Shown: positions 24,449-34,119, counted from the first letter of the stretch. The stretch: DNA of 64,000 nt from Actinacidiphila epipremni (GCF_012034175.1 NZ_JAATEJ010000018.1:116423-180422), one strand, 5' to 3'. Numbers and translations are program-made. Notes: generated by a model from the letters alone, not told the origin.

Positions 24449-25564
24449 ATGGCCGGCACGGGCGACCGTCCCCGTCCCGAGGGCACGACCCCTCCCGAGG
24501 GCACGGGCCGCTCCGAGGGCAAGTCCCGCCCCGACGCGAGGACCCGCCCCGAGGGGAAGACGCTCGCGGTGATCGCCGCGGAGGCGGGCGTGTCGGTGTC
24601 CACCGTGTCCAAGGTGCTGCACGACCGCTCGGACGTCGCCGCCCGCACCCGGGCCAAGGTGCAGCGGCTGCTGGCGCAGCACGGCTACCCGGCCAGGAGC
24701 GGTCCCGCCGCGACCGCGCTGGCGGCCGGCGGGCTCATCGACTTCGTCGTGGACGAGATCGACGGCGCCTGGGCCACCGAGCTGATCCGCGGCGCGGAGG
24801 AGGCGCTGGACGCCGCGGGGCTCGGCCTGGTGGTCTCCGCCGCGCACGGCCGCGGCAGCATCGCCCGGCGCTGGCTGGACGCGCTCGCCGCGCGGCGCAC
24901 GCTCGGCGCGATCCTGGTCGTCCCCGAGCTGGACCTGCGCCAGCACGAGGAGCTGCGCCGGCTCGGCATCCCCTTCGCGCTGATCGCCCCCGCCGAGGAG
25001 CCGCCGCCCGGCGTGCCGTGGGTGGGCGCGACCAACTGGCCCGGCGGGCTCGCCGCGACCCGGCATCTGGTCGGCCTCGGCCACCGCAGGATCGCGGTGA
25101 TCGGCGGCCCGCCGCACCGGCTCGCCTCCCGGGCCCGGATCGACGGCTACCGCTCGGCCCTGGAGGAGGCGGGCCTGCCCTTCGACCCCGCGCTCGTCCG
25201 CTACGGCGACTTCAGCAACGAGCCCGCCTACCACCACGCCCTGGACCTGCTGCGGCTGCCGGACCCGCCGACCGCGGTCTTCGCCGGCAGCGACCAGCAG
25301 GCCCTCAGCACCTACCGCGCGGCGGCGACGCTGGGGCTGCGCGTGCCGCAGGACGTGAGCGTGGTCGGCTTCGACGACCTGGCGTTCGCCGAGTGGGTGA
25401 CCCCGCGGCTGACCACCGTCCGCACCCCGCTGGCCGACATGGCGGCGCTGGCCGCGGGCATGGTCCTCCAGCTCCTCGGCGGCGAACGCCCGGCCTCGAC
25501 CCGGGTGGAGGTCGCGAGCGAACTGGTCGTCCGCGACAGCACCGCTGCTCCCCCGCCGCGCTGA
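24449..25564 (+). CDS. LacI-family transcriptional regulator
   Basis: A 371-residue repressor. After about 30 residues of Pro/Glu/Arg-rich tail the helix-turn-helix reads LAVIAAEAGVSVSTVSKVLHDRSDVAARTRAKV (residues about 36-68). The sugar-binding periplasmic-protein-like domain follows, with the FAGSDQQALSTYRAA and VSVVGFDDLAFAEWV segments. ATG 24449 lies seven bases after AGGAGG; a GTG at 24443 is too close to that site. It probably responds to a sugar. Its target is not obvious: candidates are its own divergent neighbour (multicopper oxidase) or the beta-galactosidase further right. Confidence 0.9.
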   Translation: MAGTGDRPRPEGTTPPEGTGRSEGKSRPDARTRPEGKTLAVIAAEAGVSVSTVSKVLHDRSDVAARTRAKVQRLLAQHGYPARSGPAATALAAGGLIDFVVDEIDGAWATELIRGAEEALDAAGLGLVVSAAHGRGSIARRWLDALAARRTLGAILVVPELDLRQHEELRRLGIPFALIAPAEEPPPGVPWVGATNWPGGLAATRHLVGLGHRRIAVIGGPPHRLASRARIDGYRSALEEAGLPFDPALVRYGDFSNEPAYHHALDLLRLPDPPTAVFAGSDQQALSTYRAAATLGLRVPQDVSVVGFDDLAFAEWVTPRLTTVRTPLADMAALAAGMVLQLLGGERPASTRVEVASELVVRDSTAAPPPR

Positions 25565-25577
25565 GCCGGCGGGGGGG

Positions 25578-25970
25578 CTACCTGTCGGCGAGGAAGAAGA
25601 TCTCCCAGTGGTGCCCGTCCGGGTCGTAGAAGCTGCGGGTGTGCATGGGGCTCGCCTCGTCCGTGAGCGGTGCGGGGCGGGCGCCCGCGGCGAGGGCGGC
25701 GTCGCCGATACGGTCCACGTCCGCCGCGGTGTCCTGCGCCACGGCGATGATCGCCTCCGTGGTGGTGGCGGTGTCCGGGACCGGGCGGCCGGTGAAGGAC
25801 GTGAAGAAGGGCTCCGTCAGGAGCATCACGTAGTTGCCGTCGCCGAAGACCATGCAGCCGGAGCGCTCGTCGGTGAGGTCCGGCGCGAAGACGAAGCCGA
25901 TGCGCTCGAAGAAGGCGATGGAGCGCGGCAGGTCCTTCACGGGCAGGTTGATGAAGATCTGGCCGGGCAT
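25578..25970 (-). CDS. VOC-family (glyoxalase/bleomycin-resistance fold) protein
   Basis: 130 residues, two beta-alpha-beta-beta-beta modules. MPGQIFINLPVKDLPRSIAFF opens the first, SFYDPDGHHWEIFF closes the second, supplying the usual metal-type His and Glu positions. This is the dimeric, single-domain class often annotated as lactoylglutathione-lyase-like; the reaction is unknown. The start ATG at 25970 has GGAGG ten bases upstream; an in-frame GTG at 25985 would lie ahead of that site and is not used. Its stop faces the LacI stop with 13 bases between. The SRPBCC gene lies 70 bases upstream on the same strand. Confidence 0.85.
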   Translation of the reverse strand: MPGQIFINLPVKDLPRSIAFFERIGFVFAPDLTDERSGCMVFGDGNYVMLLTEPFFTSFTGRPVPDTATTTEAIIAVAQDTAADVDRIGDAALAAGARPAPLTDEASPMHTRSFYDPDGHHWEIFFLADR

Positions 25971-26040
25971 GCTGTCCGCCTCCACTCGGGGTCCGTACGG
26001 GGCAGGTCTCGCCGGGGTGGACCGGTCGGCGGCCCCGAAC

Positions 26041-26484
26041 TCATCGGTCGCCGCCCGCGAGCAGCGTGTCCACGACCCGACCGAACACCCGCCGCCCGAC
26101 GTACGCGGTGGCCGCGTCGGCGGTACGGGGCAGGCCGCGCACCCTGGCCTCCTCGCGCCAGCGCACCGCCGTGCCGGTGCCGTGCGGGTGGACGTCGATC
26201 TCGGCCCAGCCGGTGACGACCCGGCCCAGCTTCTCCAGCCGGCACCGCCCGGGGCGCCCGTCGCCGGGCGGTTCCCACACCGCGACCCGCATCGGGTCGG
26301 CGAACGCGGCGCGGCCCACGCCCGTACGGGCGACGACGACCGTGCCGACGCCGGTCGGCGGGAGCGTGTCGGCGCCGACCCGGGTCAGCGGCACCGTCCC
26401 GGTGTGCCGCTCCCAGTCGGTCAGCAGCCGCCACGCCTCGGCGGGCGCCAGCGGCGTATGGCGCACGATCACGAACAGGCCCAC
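26041..26484 (-). CDS. SRPBCC-family (START-like) protein
   Basis: 147 residues, a helix-grip hydrophobic-cavity fold, as in polyketide cyclase-like and CoxG-like proteins. The N-terminus VIVRHTPLAPAEAWRLLTDWERH and the middle TVVVARTGVG...MRVAVWEPP are typical. No catalytic residue can be assigned; ligand binding is the likely role. The start is GTG 26484. It may be co-transcribed with the VOC gene downstream. Upstream, 64 bases separate it from the kinase-like gene on the same strand. Confidence 0.8.
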   Translation of the reverse strand: MGLFVIVRHTPLAPAEAWRLLTDWERHTGTVPLTRVGADTLPPTGVGTVVVARTGVGRAAFADPMRVAVWEPPGDGRPGRCRLEKLGRVVTGWAEIDVHPHGTGTAVRWREEARVRGLPRTADAATAYVGRRVFGRVVDTLLAGGDR

Positions 26485-26548
26485 ACCGTGAGGGTAGGCG
26501 CCGCCCGGCGGCTCGGCACCCCGGCGCCGGCCCGGCGCCCGGCGCGGC

Positions 26549-27580
26549 TCAGTCGTCGAGCCGGCTGCGCAGCCATGCCAGCGCGGCCCGCCCCTGCCCG
26601 GCCTGGAAGGGCCGCAGCGTCGGCAGCCCCGGCGGGGCGGGGCGGCGGGCGTTGCCGAGGAAGAAGCCGGCGACGGCGGCGACGAGCGAGGTCACGGCGC
26701 CGGGGTCGGCGACCGGGTGCCGCACGAAGAGCGACTGCGGCGGCGGGCCGCCCTGCATGCGCACGCTCGGCAGCAGCAGGACCAGGTCGTACCAGGGCGC
26801 GGCCAGGCACGCCCACGGCCAGTCGACGACCACGACCCGGCCCTCCGGCGTGATCAGCAGGTTGTCGGCCCGCAGGTCGGCGTGCGCGAGGGTGTCGCCG
26901 GCGGCGCCCTCCGCCCAGCCGGCCTCCAGCGCGGCGAGCGCGTCCAGCTGCCGCGCCGCCCACGGGTCGAGCCCGGCGAGGTCGTCGGTGCCGGCGGCGT
27001 GGTCGGCGGCGAGGGTGCGCCAGCCGCGGAAGGCGCCGTCCTTGCCCGCGACCGGCGGCGCGGCCACCGGGCTCGGGGTGAGCAGTCGGGCCAGCTCGGC
27101 GACGGTGCGCAGCACCAGGTCCAGCTCGTGCGGCACCCAGGGCTGCGCCGGATGCCGACCCTCGACGTCCTCGAAGAGCAGCGCCACCCAGCCGTCGGCC
27201 TCGATGGCGGCGAGCAGCCGCGGCGCGGGGACGGCGGCGGTGAGCGCCCCGGCGATACGGGCCTCGTCGCGGTGGAGGCGGGGGCTCTCGGGGTTCTGGG
27301 CGGCGCTGACCGCCTTGACGAAGGCCCGCCGCCCGTCGGCGAGGCGCAGCCGGGCGGCGACGCCGGGCGAGAAGCCCGCGGGCTGCGTCGCGGCCACGAG
27401 GACCGGGGAGCCGAGCCGGCTCTCGACGGCCGCGCGTACGTCCGGGGGCAGCGCCTCCCACGGGGTGCGCACGCCGCGCGCCGGCGGGGCGGGCTCTCCC
27501 CCGCCGAAGCCGTCCGTCCGTGTCCGCCGGCCGCTGCCGCCGTCGTGGTCGTGGTCGCCGTGGTCGCCGTCGCCGCTCAT
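26549..27580 (-). CDS. Aminoglycoside-phosphotransferase-fold kinase
   Basis: A 343-residue APH-fold protein. A 40-residue His/Asp/Gly-rich N-terminus precedes the kinase domain. The nucleotide-binding Lys is in RRAFVKAVSA, the catalytic motif is LAHADLRADNLLI, and the metal-binding Asp is in VVVVDWPWACLAAPWYDL. All are intact. Substrate unknown. The run DGDHGDHDHDGG near residue 5-15 could bind metal but may be low complexity. The start ATG is at 27580; the SDR gene stop lies 63 bases upstream on the same strand. Confidence 0.85.
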   Translation of the reverse strand: MSGDGDHGDHDHDGGSGRRTRTDGFGGGEPAPPARGVRTPWEALPPDVRAAVESRLGSPVLVAATQPAGFSPGVAARLRLADGRRAFVKAVSAAQNPESPRLHRDEARIAGALTAAVPAPRLLAAIEADGWVALLFEDVEGRHPAQPWVPHELDLVLRTVAELARLLTPSPVAAPPVAGKDGAFRGWRTLAADHAAGTDDLAGLDPWAARQLDALAALEAGWAEGAAGDTLAHADLRADNLLITPEGRVVVVDWPWACLAAPWYDLVLLLPSVRMQGGPPPQSLFVRHPVADPGAVTSLVAAVAGFFLGNARRPAPPGLPTLRPFQAGQGRAALAWLRSRLDD

Positions 27581-27643
27581 GCCGGAGATCGTGGCCCGGA
27601 CCGTACCGGGCGGTCGATCGGTTTTCCGCCCGGGGCGGTGCCG

Positions 27644-29224
27644 TCACCAGGCGGCGGGGGCGTAGTCCTTCAGGAAGCAGCCGTACAGGTCCTCGCCCTG
27701 TTCGCCGCGCACGATCGGGTCGTAGACGCGGGCCGCGCCGTCGACGAGGTCGAGGGGCGCGTGGAAGCCCTCGGCGGCGAGCCGGATCTTGTCCGGGTGG
27801 GGGCGCTCGTCGGTGATCCAGCCGGTGTCCACGGCGGTCATCAGGATGCCGTCGCTCTCCAGCATCTCCTGCGCGCTGGTGCGGGTCAGCATGTTGAGGG
27901 CGGCCTTGGCCATGTTGGTGTGCGGGTGGCCGGCGCCCTTGTAGCCGCGGGAGAACTGGCCCTCCATCGCGGAGACGTTCACGACGTACTTGCGCCGGGC
28001 CGGCGAGGCGGCCATCGCCGGCCGCAGCCGGCTGACGAGTATGAAGGGCGCGGTGACGTTGCAGAGCTGGACCTCCAGCAGCTCCACCGGGTCGACCTCG
28101 CCGACGGTCTGGATCCAGGTGTTGGTCGGGTCGAGGTCCGGGACCAGGCCGCCGGCGTCGATCGCGGTGCCGGCCGCGATCCTGGCGGGGCTGGCGGAGC
28201 CGGTCACCAGCGCGAGGCCGGTGACGTCCTGCGCGGTGAGGGCGGGCTCGCCGCGGCGGGGCGCGGGCAGTGCGGCGGCGGTGCGGGCGCCGCTGCCGAA
28301 GGCGCCGAAGACCTCGGTCGCGGGCAGCTCGCCGGCCGGCAGCGGGGCGCCCTCGGCGGTGACGAGCTCGCGGTAGGCGGCGGCGGAGCGGCGTACGGTC
28401 TGGGCGGCGTTGTTGATCAGGATGTCCAGCGGGCCCTCGGCGGCGACCGAGTCGGCGAGGGCGACCACCTGGGCCGGGTCGCGCAGGTCGATGCCGACGA
28501 TCTTGAGCCGGTGTATCCACTCGGCGCTGTCCGGCATCGCTGTGAAGCGGCGGACGGCGTCGTGGGGGAAGCGGGTGGTGACGGTGGTGTGGGCGCCGTC
28601 GCGCAGCAGCCGCAGCGCGATGTACATGCCGATCTTGGCGCGCCCGCCGGTGAGCAGCGCGCGGCGGCCGGTGAGGTCGGTGCGGGCGTCCCTGCGGGCC
28701 CGGTTCTCCCGCGCGCAGTCCGGGCACAGCTGGTGGTAGAAGGCGTCGACTTGGACGTAGCGGGTCTTGCACACGTAGCAGGAGCGGGGGCGCTCCAGGA
28801 TGCCCGCGATCTCGGTGCTGACGGAGGGCGCGAGGTGGATGCCGCGGGTCTCGTCGTCGATACGGTCGGCGGCGCCGGTGGCGGTGGCCTCGGTGACCCG
28901 GCGGTCGTTCTCGGTCTTGGCCGCCCGGCGCTCCTGCCTGCGGCGCTGCTTGACCGTGCGGTAGATGCCGGCGGTGGCGCGGCGCACGGCGATCGCGTCG
29001 GGGTGGTCGACGGGGAGGGCGTCGAGCTCGGCGAGCACGGAGAGGCAGATTTCCATCCGGGCCGGGTCGATCCCGGGGGGTGTGTCCGCGCCGGGAGCTG
29101 TCTGCCCGGTGGGAGCTTTGTCCTCGGCGGGGGCCGTCTGCACGGTGGGAGCTGTCTCTTCGGCGGCCGTGAGCGACTGCGCGTTCGTGCCGGGTGCTGG
29201 TGCGCCGTGCGTGGTCGCCGTCAT
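27644..29224 (-). CDS. Short-chain dehydrogenase fused to a zinc-ribbon N-terminal region
   Basis: A 526-residue protein. Residues 1-55 are low complexity. A helical region with RTVKQRRRQERRAAKTEN follows. A zinc-ribbon pair, CYVCKTRY...CPDCARENR, lies near residues 148-175. Then comes a Rossmann SDR domain with the cofactor loop LLTGGRAKIGMYIA (TGGxxxIG) and INNAAQ. Where SDRs have Tyr-x-x-x-Lys, this one reads HTNMAKAAL, with Thr in the Tyr position and the Lys kept; the preceding Ser is in NVSAMEG. Catalysis by the standard mechanism is therefore doubtful. The start ATG at 29224 is the first in frame. It diverges from fahA with 129 bases between. Related zinc-ribbon SDRs occur in fungi as I recall. 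Confidence 0.82.
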   Translation of the reverse strand: MTATTHGAPAPGTNAQSLTAAEETAPTVQTAPAEDKAPTGQTAPGADTPPGIDPARMEICLSVLAELDALPVDHPDAIAVRRATAGIYRTVKQRRRQERRAAKTENDRRVTEATATGAADRIDDETRGIHLAPSVSTEIAGILERPRSCYVCKTRYVQVDAFYHQLCPDCARENRARRDARTDLTGRRALLTGGRAKIGMYIALRLLRDGAHTTVTTRFPHDAVRRFTAMPDSAEWIHRLKIVGIDLRDPAQVVALADSVAAEGPLDILINNAAQTVRRSAAAYRELVTAEGAPLPAGELPATEVFGAFGSGARTAAALPAPRRGEPALTAQDVTGLALVTGSASPARIAAGTAIDAGGLVPDLDPTNTWIQTVGEVDPVELLEVQLCNVTAPFILVSRLRPAMAASPARRKYVVNVSAMEGQFSRGYKGAGHPHTNMAKAALNMLTRTSAQEMLESDGILMTAVDTGWITDERPHPDKIRLAAEGFHAPLDLVDGAARVYDPIVRGEQGEDLYGCFLKDYAPAAW

Positions 29225-29353
29225 GCCGCTGCTGCTCTCCGTGTCCGCCGGGTCCGCCTTTGGGGGGAACTTTACGTTTGACCTGCGGGCAGCTCCAAAC
29301 CCGGCGGCTGGGTAGTCTCGGGGCGGTCACGCCGCCGCCTTCCTGGAGGTCCG

Positions 29354-30589
29354 TTGAGCGCCGCGCCTTCCGCCGAGAGCCCTGGTCCCGCCCCCGCGGC
29401 GGACCCCTTCGCCGTACCGCACGACGATCCGTTCGGGCCGCACAACCTTCCGTACGGGGTGTTCACGACCGCCGGGGACCCGGCGCCGCGGCTGGGGGTG
29501 CGGTACGGCGGGCACGTCCTGGACGCCGGTGCCGCGGCGCGGGCGCTGGGGGCGCCGGCGGAGGTGGCGCGGCTGCTGGGGGCGCCGGTACTCAACCCGC
29601 TGCTCGCGGCGGGGCGGCCGGCGTGGACGCGGGTGCGGGCGGCGCTCACCTCGTGGCTCACCGAGCCGGCGCACCGGGAGGCGGTACGGCCGCTGCTCGT
29701 GCCGCTCGACGCGGTGACCTTGCATCTGCCGTTCGAGGTCGCCGACTACGTCGACTTCTACGCCTCCGAGCACCATGCCGCGAACGTCGGCCGGATCTTC
29801 CGCCCCGGGGCGGATCCGCTGCCCGCGAACTGGAAGCACCTGCCGGTGGGCTACCACGGGCGGGCCGGGACCGTCGTGGTGTCCGGTACGCCGGTCGTAC
29901 GGCCGTGCGGGCAGCGGCGGCTGCCGGGCGAGGACGCGCCCTCGTACGGGCCGTCGCTGCGGCTGGACGTGGAGGTGGAGCTGGGCTTCGTCGTCGGGGG
30001 GCCCACGGAGCAGGGGTCGCGGGTGCCGATGGGCGAGGCGGATGAGCACGTCTTCGGGGTGTGCCTGCTCAACGACTGGTCCGCGCGGGACATCCAGGCG
30101 TGGGAGTACGTGCCGCTCGGGCCGTTCCTCGGGAAGTCGTTCGCGACGTCGGTGTCGCCGTGGGTGGTGCCGCTGGATGCGTTGGCGCATGCGCGGGTGG
30201 CTCCGCCGGGGCGGGATGCGGCGCTGTTGCCGTACCTGGACGATGCGGGGGTTACGCCGGGGTGCGGGTTGGACGTGCGGTTGGAGCTGGCGGTGAACGG
30301 GGTGGTGGTGGCGCGACCGCCGTTCGCGGCGATGTATTGGACGTATGCGCAGATGGTGGCGCATATGACGGTGAACGGGGCGAGTTTGAGGGCGGGGGAT
30401 TTGTTCGGCTCTGGGACGGTGAGTGGGGCGGGGGCGGATGAGGTGGGGGCGCTCATCGAGTTGTACGGGGGTGGGGGTGGGTTTCTGGCGGACGGGGACG
30501 AGGTCACGATCACCGGGGTTGCGCCGGGGGCGGGTGGGACTCGGGTGGGGTTCGGGGCGGTGACCGGGCGGGTGGAGGCGGCTCGGTAG
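29354..30589 (+). CDS. fahA: Fumarylacetoacetase
   Basis: A 411-residue hydrolase that splits 4-fumarylacetoacetate into fumarate and acetoacetate, the last step of tyrosine and homogentisate breakdown. Family signatures: the N-terminal FGPHNLPYGVF, DYVDFYASEHHAANVG (metal Asp and catalytic His), LPVGYHGRAG, LDVEVELGFVVG (metal Glu), CLLNDWSARDIQAWEYVPLGPFLGKSF (metal Asp and Lys), and MYWTYAQMVAHMTVNG. The start is TTG 29354, preceded by TGGAGG at correct spacing; ATG starts are absent nearby. The other genes of the pathway are not in this window. It diverges from the SDR gene. Confidence 0.95.
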   Translation: MSAAPSAESPGPAPAADPFAVPHDDPFGPHNLPYGVFTTAGDPAPRLGVRYGGHVLDAGAAARALGAPAEVARLLGAPVLNPLLAAGRPAWTRVRAALTSWLTEPAHREAVRPLLVPLDAVTLHLPFEVADYVDFYASEHHAANVGRIFRPGADPLPANWKHLPVGYHGRAGTVVVSGTPVVRPCGQRRLPGEDAPSYGPSLRLDVEVELGFVVGGPTEQGSRVPMGEADEHVFGVCLLNDWSARDIQAWEYVPLGPFLGKSFATSVSPWVVPLDALAHARVAPPGRDAALLPYLDDAGVTPGCGLDVRLELAVNGVVVARPPFAAMYWTYAQMVAHMTVNGASLRAGDLFGSGTVSGAGADEVGALIELYGGGGGFLADGDEVTITGVAPGAGGTRVGFGAVTGRVEAAR

Positions 30590-30844
30590 CTCGTCGCTAG
30601 GGTGCGCGTGCTGCCGGGGGGTGGGGTCGGGGCCGCTTCGGGGGGTACCTCCTCGGACTGCGCACCATGACCTGACCCCGCATTCGGTGGCCTCTTGTCG
30701 TGCGCAGTCCTGCGGGGGCACCCCCCGAATCAACCCCTCCCTACGTCCGTTGGCGACTTTCCCGCCGTTCACCTTCCGGCGGTTCCGATGCGCCGTGGAC
30801 TTCCGGCCGTGGGGCTTCTGTCCGTTCCGGTGGGCCTGACCTGT

Positions 30845-33823
30845 TCAGCCGCGGTAGCTCGGGGACGGGACGGTGTGGACCGGGACGCCGCCCTCCGTGG
30901 TGTGGAGGAGGGTCAGGGTGGGGGTGGGGAGGCCGGAGGGGGTGGTGGGGGTGGAGAGGAGGGCGAGGGCGAGGGTGTTGGTGGAGGTGGTGCGGAGGAT
31001 GCCGTTGGGGAGGGGGAAGGTGTGCTGGGGGCCGACGTCGTTGGCGTATTGGCCGAGGTTCCAGCCGTTGAGGAAGATCTGCGCGCGGTAGGCGCGGGTG
31101 GGGTCGTCGGTGAGGGTGAGGGCGATCGAGGCGTCGGTGGTGGGGGCGATGTCGAGGGTGAACTGCGTGCGGTACCAGGTGACGCCCTGGCGGGTCTGGG
31201 TGTGGGGGGCGGAGACGCGCTGCCAGTGGTGGTCGGGGTAGCCGGGCAGGTGCCAGCCGGCGCGTTCGCCGTGGAGGCCGCCGGTGTTGAGGATGCCGCG
31301 GACGGGGTCGGGGGCGGGGGCGCCCTGGATGCGCCAGGTGGGCGGGGTGCCGTCGAGGGTGGCGGAGAGCAGGCCGCGGGCGGCCTTGAAGGCGTCGTTG
31401 GCGCCGCCGTCCTCCGCGTGGGCCATGGGGCGGACGAGGACGGCGACGGTGTGCGGGCCGGGGCCGCGCAGGTTCGCGGGGACGGTGAAGTCGGCGGTGG
31501 CGGTCCAGCTGGCCACGGTGTCCTCGGACTTGGCGGGGGTGGGGAGCTGGTGGGTGCCGAGCGGGGTGCCGTCCCACCAGGCCATGAGGAGGCCGAGGGT
31601 GCCGCCCTGGTAGGTGAGGGAGAGGGCTTCGCCGGCCTGGACGGTGGCGCGGTACCAGACGTCGCCGTAGTAGCAGCCGTAGTCGTCGGCGTAGAGGACG
31701 GTGGGCTGGCCGGCGGGGAGCTTGGTGGAGCTGTGGGACGTCGTGAGGTCGCACACGCGCCAGCGGCTGTCGTCGTAGCCGGGTGCGGACTCCGGGTTCT
31801 CCGGGGCGTAGCGCCAGTCGGTGAGGGCGGGCAGGTGGACGGGGGCGGGGCCGGGCAGGGGGCGGGTGGCGGCGAGGCTGCCGTCGCGGGTGGTGCGGGT
31901 GTCGGTGCGGCGGCCGTTCCAGGTGAGGTGCTTGACGTGGCCCGGCGCCCACACTTCGAGCGGCGTCGCGGTGTCGGTGTCGCCGGTGAGGTCGAGGTTC
32001 GCGCCGTGGGCGGCGGCGGTGCGGACCAGGGCGGGGCCGCGTACGAGCAGCGGGCCGGCGTCGGTGGTGCGGGGCCAGAGCGTGGCGGCGGCGGTGTCGT
32101 CGGCCAGGAGCAGCAGCAGCGGGGTGGGGCTGCCGCCGCCCTGGATGCGGATACGGGTCAGGCCCGCCAGGGTGGCGGTGATGCGCAGGGTGCCGGAGGC
32201 GTACGAGGTCTGCGCGCTGCCCTCGGTGACGGTGACGGTGGGCCGGGAGCGGCAGGCCAGCACGGTCTCGACGGGGTCGCCGGGGCGGCCGGTGAGCAGC
32301 GCCAGGTCCTGGGTGTCGCCGGTGGCCCGCCACATGGGCTGGGCGGTGGTGGACAGCAGGGCGCGGCGGCCGAGGGAGAGGTTGGTCGCGAGGACCTTCA
32401 TGTCCTTGGCGGCCACCCGTACCTGGGCGGTGGTCTCGCCGGCGGCGGTGCTGACGGGCAGCGTGCAGGTGGCGTCGGTGGAGTTGTCGTTGCGCAGGAA
32501 GTACAGGTGGGAGCCGCGGTCGGGGCTCGTGAGGTGGTAGACGCGGACGGCGCCGCCGGTGACGGGTGTGGCGGTGACGTCCTCGGCGCGGTCGAGTCGG
32601 CCGAGGTCGGGGAAGGCGGCGAGCATCGAGCCGATCTGCCGCATGGGCAGCAGCTTGGACGTCTGGCCGCGGCCCTCGTCGATGGCGGCGCCGTAGTCGT
32701 AGGAGGTGTAGACGACCGGGGCGGGCAGCCAGCCCCAGGAGGTGCCGCCGAAGGTCATGTAGACGTTGTGGATCTTGATGCCGTTGGCGAGGTTGGTGAG
32801 GTAGAAGCGGCGCTCGAAGGCCGCGTCGCGGGTTCTGCGGGATTCGGCGTAGCCGAGGCCGCCGAATTCCGCGCCGCCCCACGGGTCGAACCAGCCGCCG
32901 CCGAACTCGGCCATGAAACCGGGGGTGCCGGGGCTGGCGGTGGCGCCGCCCTTGGCGCCGCCGGTGCCGAAGTAGCCCCAGTCCGGGGGCAGTCCGGTGG
33001 GCGAGGGGTAGCCGTCGAAGGCGTAGAGGTAGCGGCCCTCCTCGCCGCCGGTGTCGAAGGCGCCGGGGACCCAGTAGCCGTTGCGGCCCTTGTCGTTGTG
33101 GAAGAGCGGTACGTCGATGCCGTCGGCGCGGACCTTGGCGTAGAGGTGGGCCATGTAGTCGGTGCCGGTGGGGCTGGTGACGAACGAGGCGTATTCGTTC
33201 TCCAGTTGGTAGAGCACGACGGTGCCGTCGCCCTTGGTGTGCAGGTGCCGGCCGATCACCGCGTCGACCGCGGTGAGCCATTCGTCGGCGTGGGCGAGGT
33301 AGGTGGGGTCGCTGGTGCGGGCCCGGCCGGGGGTGGTGGCCAGCCACGCGGGATAACCGCCCGCGTCCACCTCGGCGTTGATGTACGGGCCGGGGCGGGC
33401 GATGACGTACAGGCCCGCTTCGGCGGCCATGTCGAGGAAGCGGTCGAGGTCGCGGACGCCGGTGAAGTCGTATCTGCCGGGCGCGGGTGAGTGGAAGTTC
33501 CAGGCGACGTAGATGCTGACGGCGTTGTAGCCGTTGGCGGCCATCTTGTGCAGGACGTCGAGCCACAGCGACGGGCTGGGCAGCCGGAAGGGGTGCACCT
33601 CGCCGGACCACAGCGGCACCGGGCGGCCGTCGATGAGCAGCGCGTACTTGTCGAAGGTGACGGTGTGGCGCCGGCCGCCGGGGGCGGGGCGGTGGGCGTC
33701 CCCGGCGGGTGCGGCGGGCGTGGCGGGTGCGGCGGGTGCGGCGTGGGCGGTGCCGGCGGGCAGGGCGAGGGCGGCGGCGGCCGTGCCGGTGAGGGCGGTG
33801 AATGTGCGGCGGGACAGTTCCAC
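30845..33823 (-). CDS. Secreted GH35 beta-galactosidase
   Basis: A 992-residue exported glycoside hydrolase. The Tat-type signal is MELSRRTFTALTG with cleavage near AHA (28). The TIM barrel carries the acid/base Glu210 in YQLENEYA and the nucleophile Glu306 in GFMAEFGGGW; TFGGTSWGWL follows. C-terminal beta domains include two jelly-roll segments (SAPGYDDSRWRVCDLT and PGYPDHHWQRVSAPH) typical of galactose-binding-like modules. It removes terminal beta-galactose from plant polysaccharides. The start is GTG 33823, AAGGGAA eight bases upstream. A TTGCGT-17-TACGTT promoter is at 33866-33894. Fully separate transcription unit. Confidence 0.93.
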   Translation of the reverse strand: MELSRRTFTALTGTAAAALALPAGTAHAAPAAPATPAAPAGDAHRPAPGGRRHTVTFDKYALLIDGRPVPLWSGEVHPFRLPSPSLWLDVLHKMAANGYNAVSIYVAWNFHSPAPGRYDFTGVRDLDRFLDMAAEAGLYVIARPGPYINAEVDAGGYPAWLATTPGRARTSDPTYLAHADEWLTAVDAVIGRHLHTKGDGTVVLYQLENEYASFVTSPTGTDYMAHLYAKVRADGIDVPLFHNDKGRNGYWVPGAFDTGGEEGRYLYAFDGYPSPTGLPPDWGYFGTGGAKGGATASPGTPGFMAEFGGGWFDPWGGAEFGGLGYAESRRTRDAAFERRFYLTNLANGIKIHNVYMTFGGTSWGWLPAPVVYTSYDYGAAIDEGRGQTSKLLPMRQIGSMLAAFPDLGRLDRAEDVTATPVTGGAVRVYHLTSPDRGSHLYFLRNDNSTDATCTLPVSTAAGETTAQVRVAAKDMKVLATNLSLGRRALLSTTAQPMWRATGDTQDLALLTGRPGDPVETVLACRSRPTVTVTEGSAQTSYASGTLRITATLAGLTRIRIQGGGSPTPLLLLLADDTAAATLWPRTTDAGPLLVRGPALVRTAAAHGANLDLTGDTDTATPLEVWAPGHVKHLTWNGRRTDTRTTRDGSLAATRPLPGPAPVHLPALTDWRYAPENPESAPGYDDSRWRVCDLTTSHSSTKLPAGQPTVLYADDYGCYYGDVWYRATVQAGEALSLTYQGGTLGLLMAWWDGTPLGTHQLPTPAKSEDTVASWTATADFTVPANLRGPGPHTVAVLVRPMAHAEDGGANDAFKAARGLLSATLDGTPPTWRIQGAPAPDPVRGILNTGGLHGERAGWHLPGYPDHHWQRVSAPHTQTRQGVTWYRTQFTLDIAPTTDASIALTLTDDPTRAYRAQIFLNGWNLGQYANDVGPQHTFPLPNGILRTTSTNTLALALLSTPTTPSGLPTPTLTLLHTTEGGVPVHTVPSPSYRG

Positions 33824-33865
33824 GGCGGGGTTCCCTTCGGCGGCTGGGGCGGTGAAGGCGTGTGG

Positions 33866-33894
33866 AACGTAACTTCAGGTGGGGTGGCACGCAA
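33866..33894 (-). promoter_or_regulatory. Probable promoter of the GH35 gene
   Basis: On the minus strand TTGCGT (33894-33889), a 17-base spacer and TACGTT (33871-33866), about 43 bases upstream of the GTG start. This resembles the streptomycete sigma HrdB consensus. No operator for the nearby LacI regulator was recognised around it. Confidence 0.4.
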
Positions 33895-34119
33895 GGGTTT
33901 CACACATAATCCCTCATAAACGCGCGGCAATTCCTGGGGTGCCGCGGGATATTGGCGGGAGCTTGCCTCAGATTCGGACAGTTTCAATCATGGTTCAATG
34001 CGATGCCCTGAGCTTCCGACACTTTCGACCAGCTGCGGCGCGGCAGAACCGATGAGCCGGGCGATCGGGGGCAGATTCTCCAGGCGGGGCGGGATCGCGG
34101 CGGAGGAGGAGCAGCGGCC

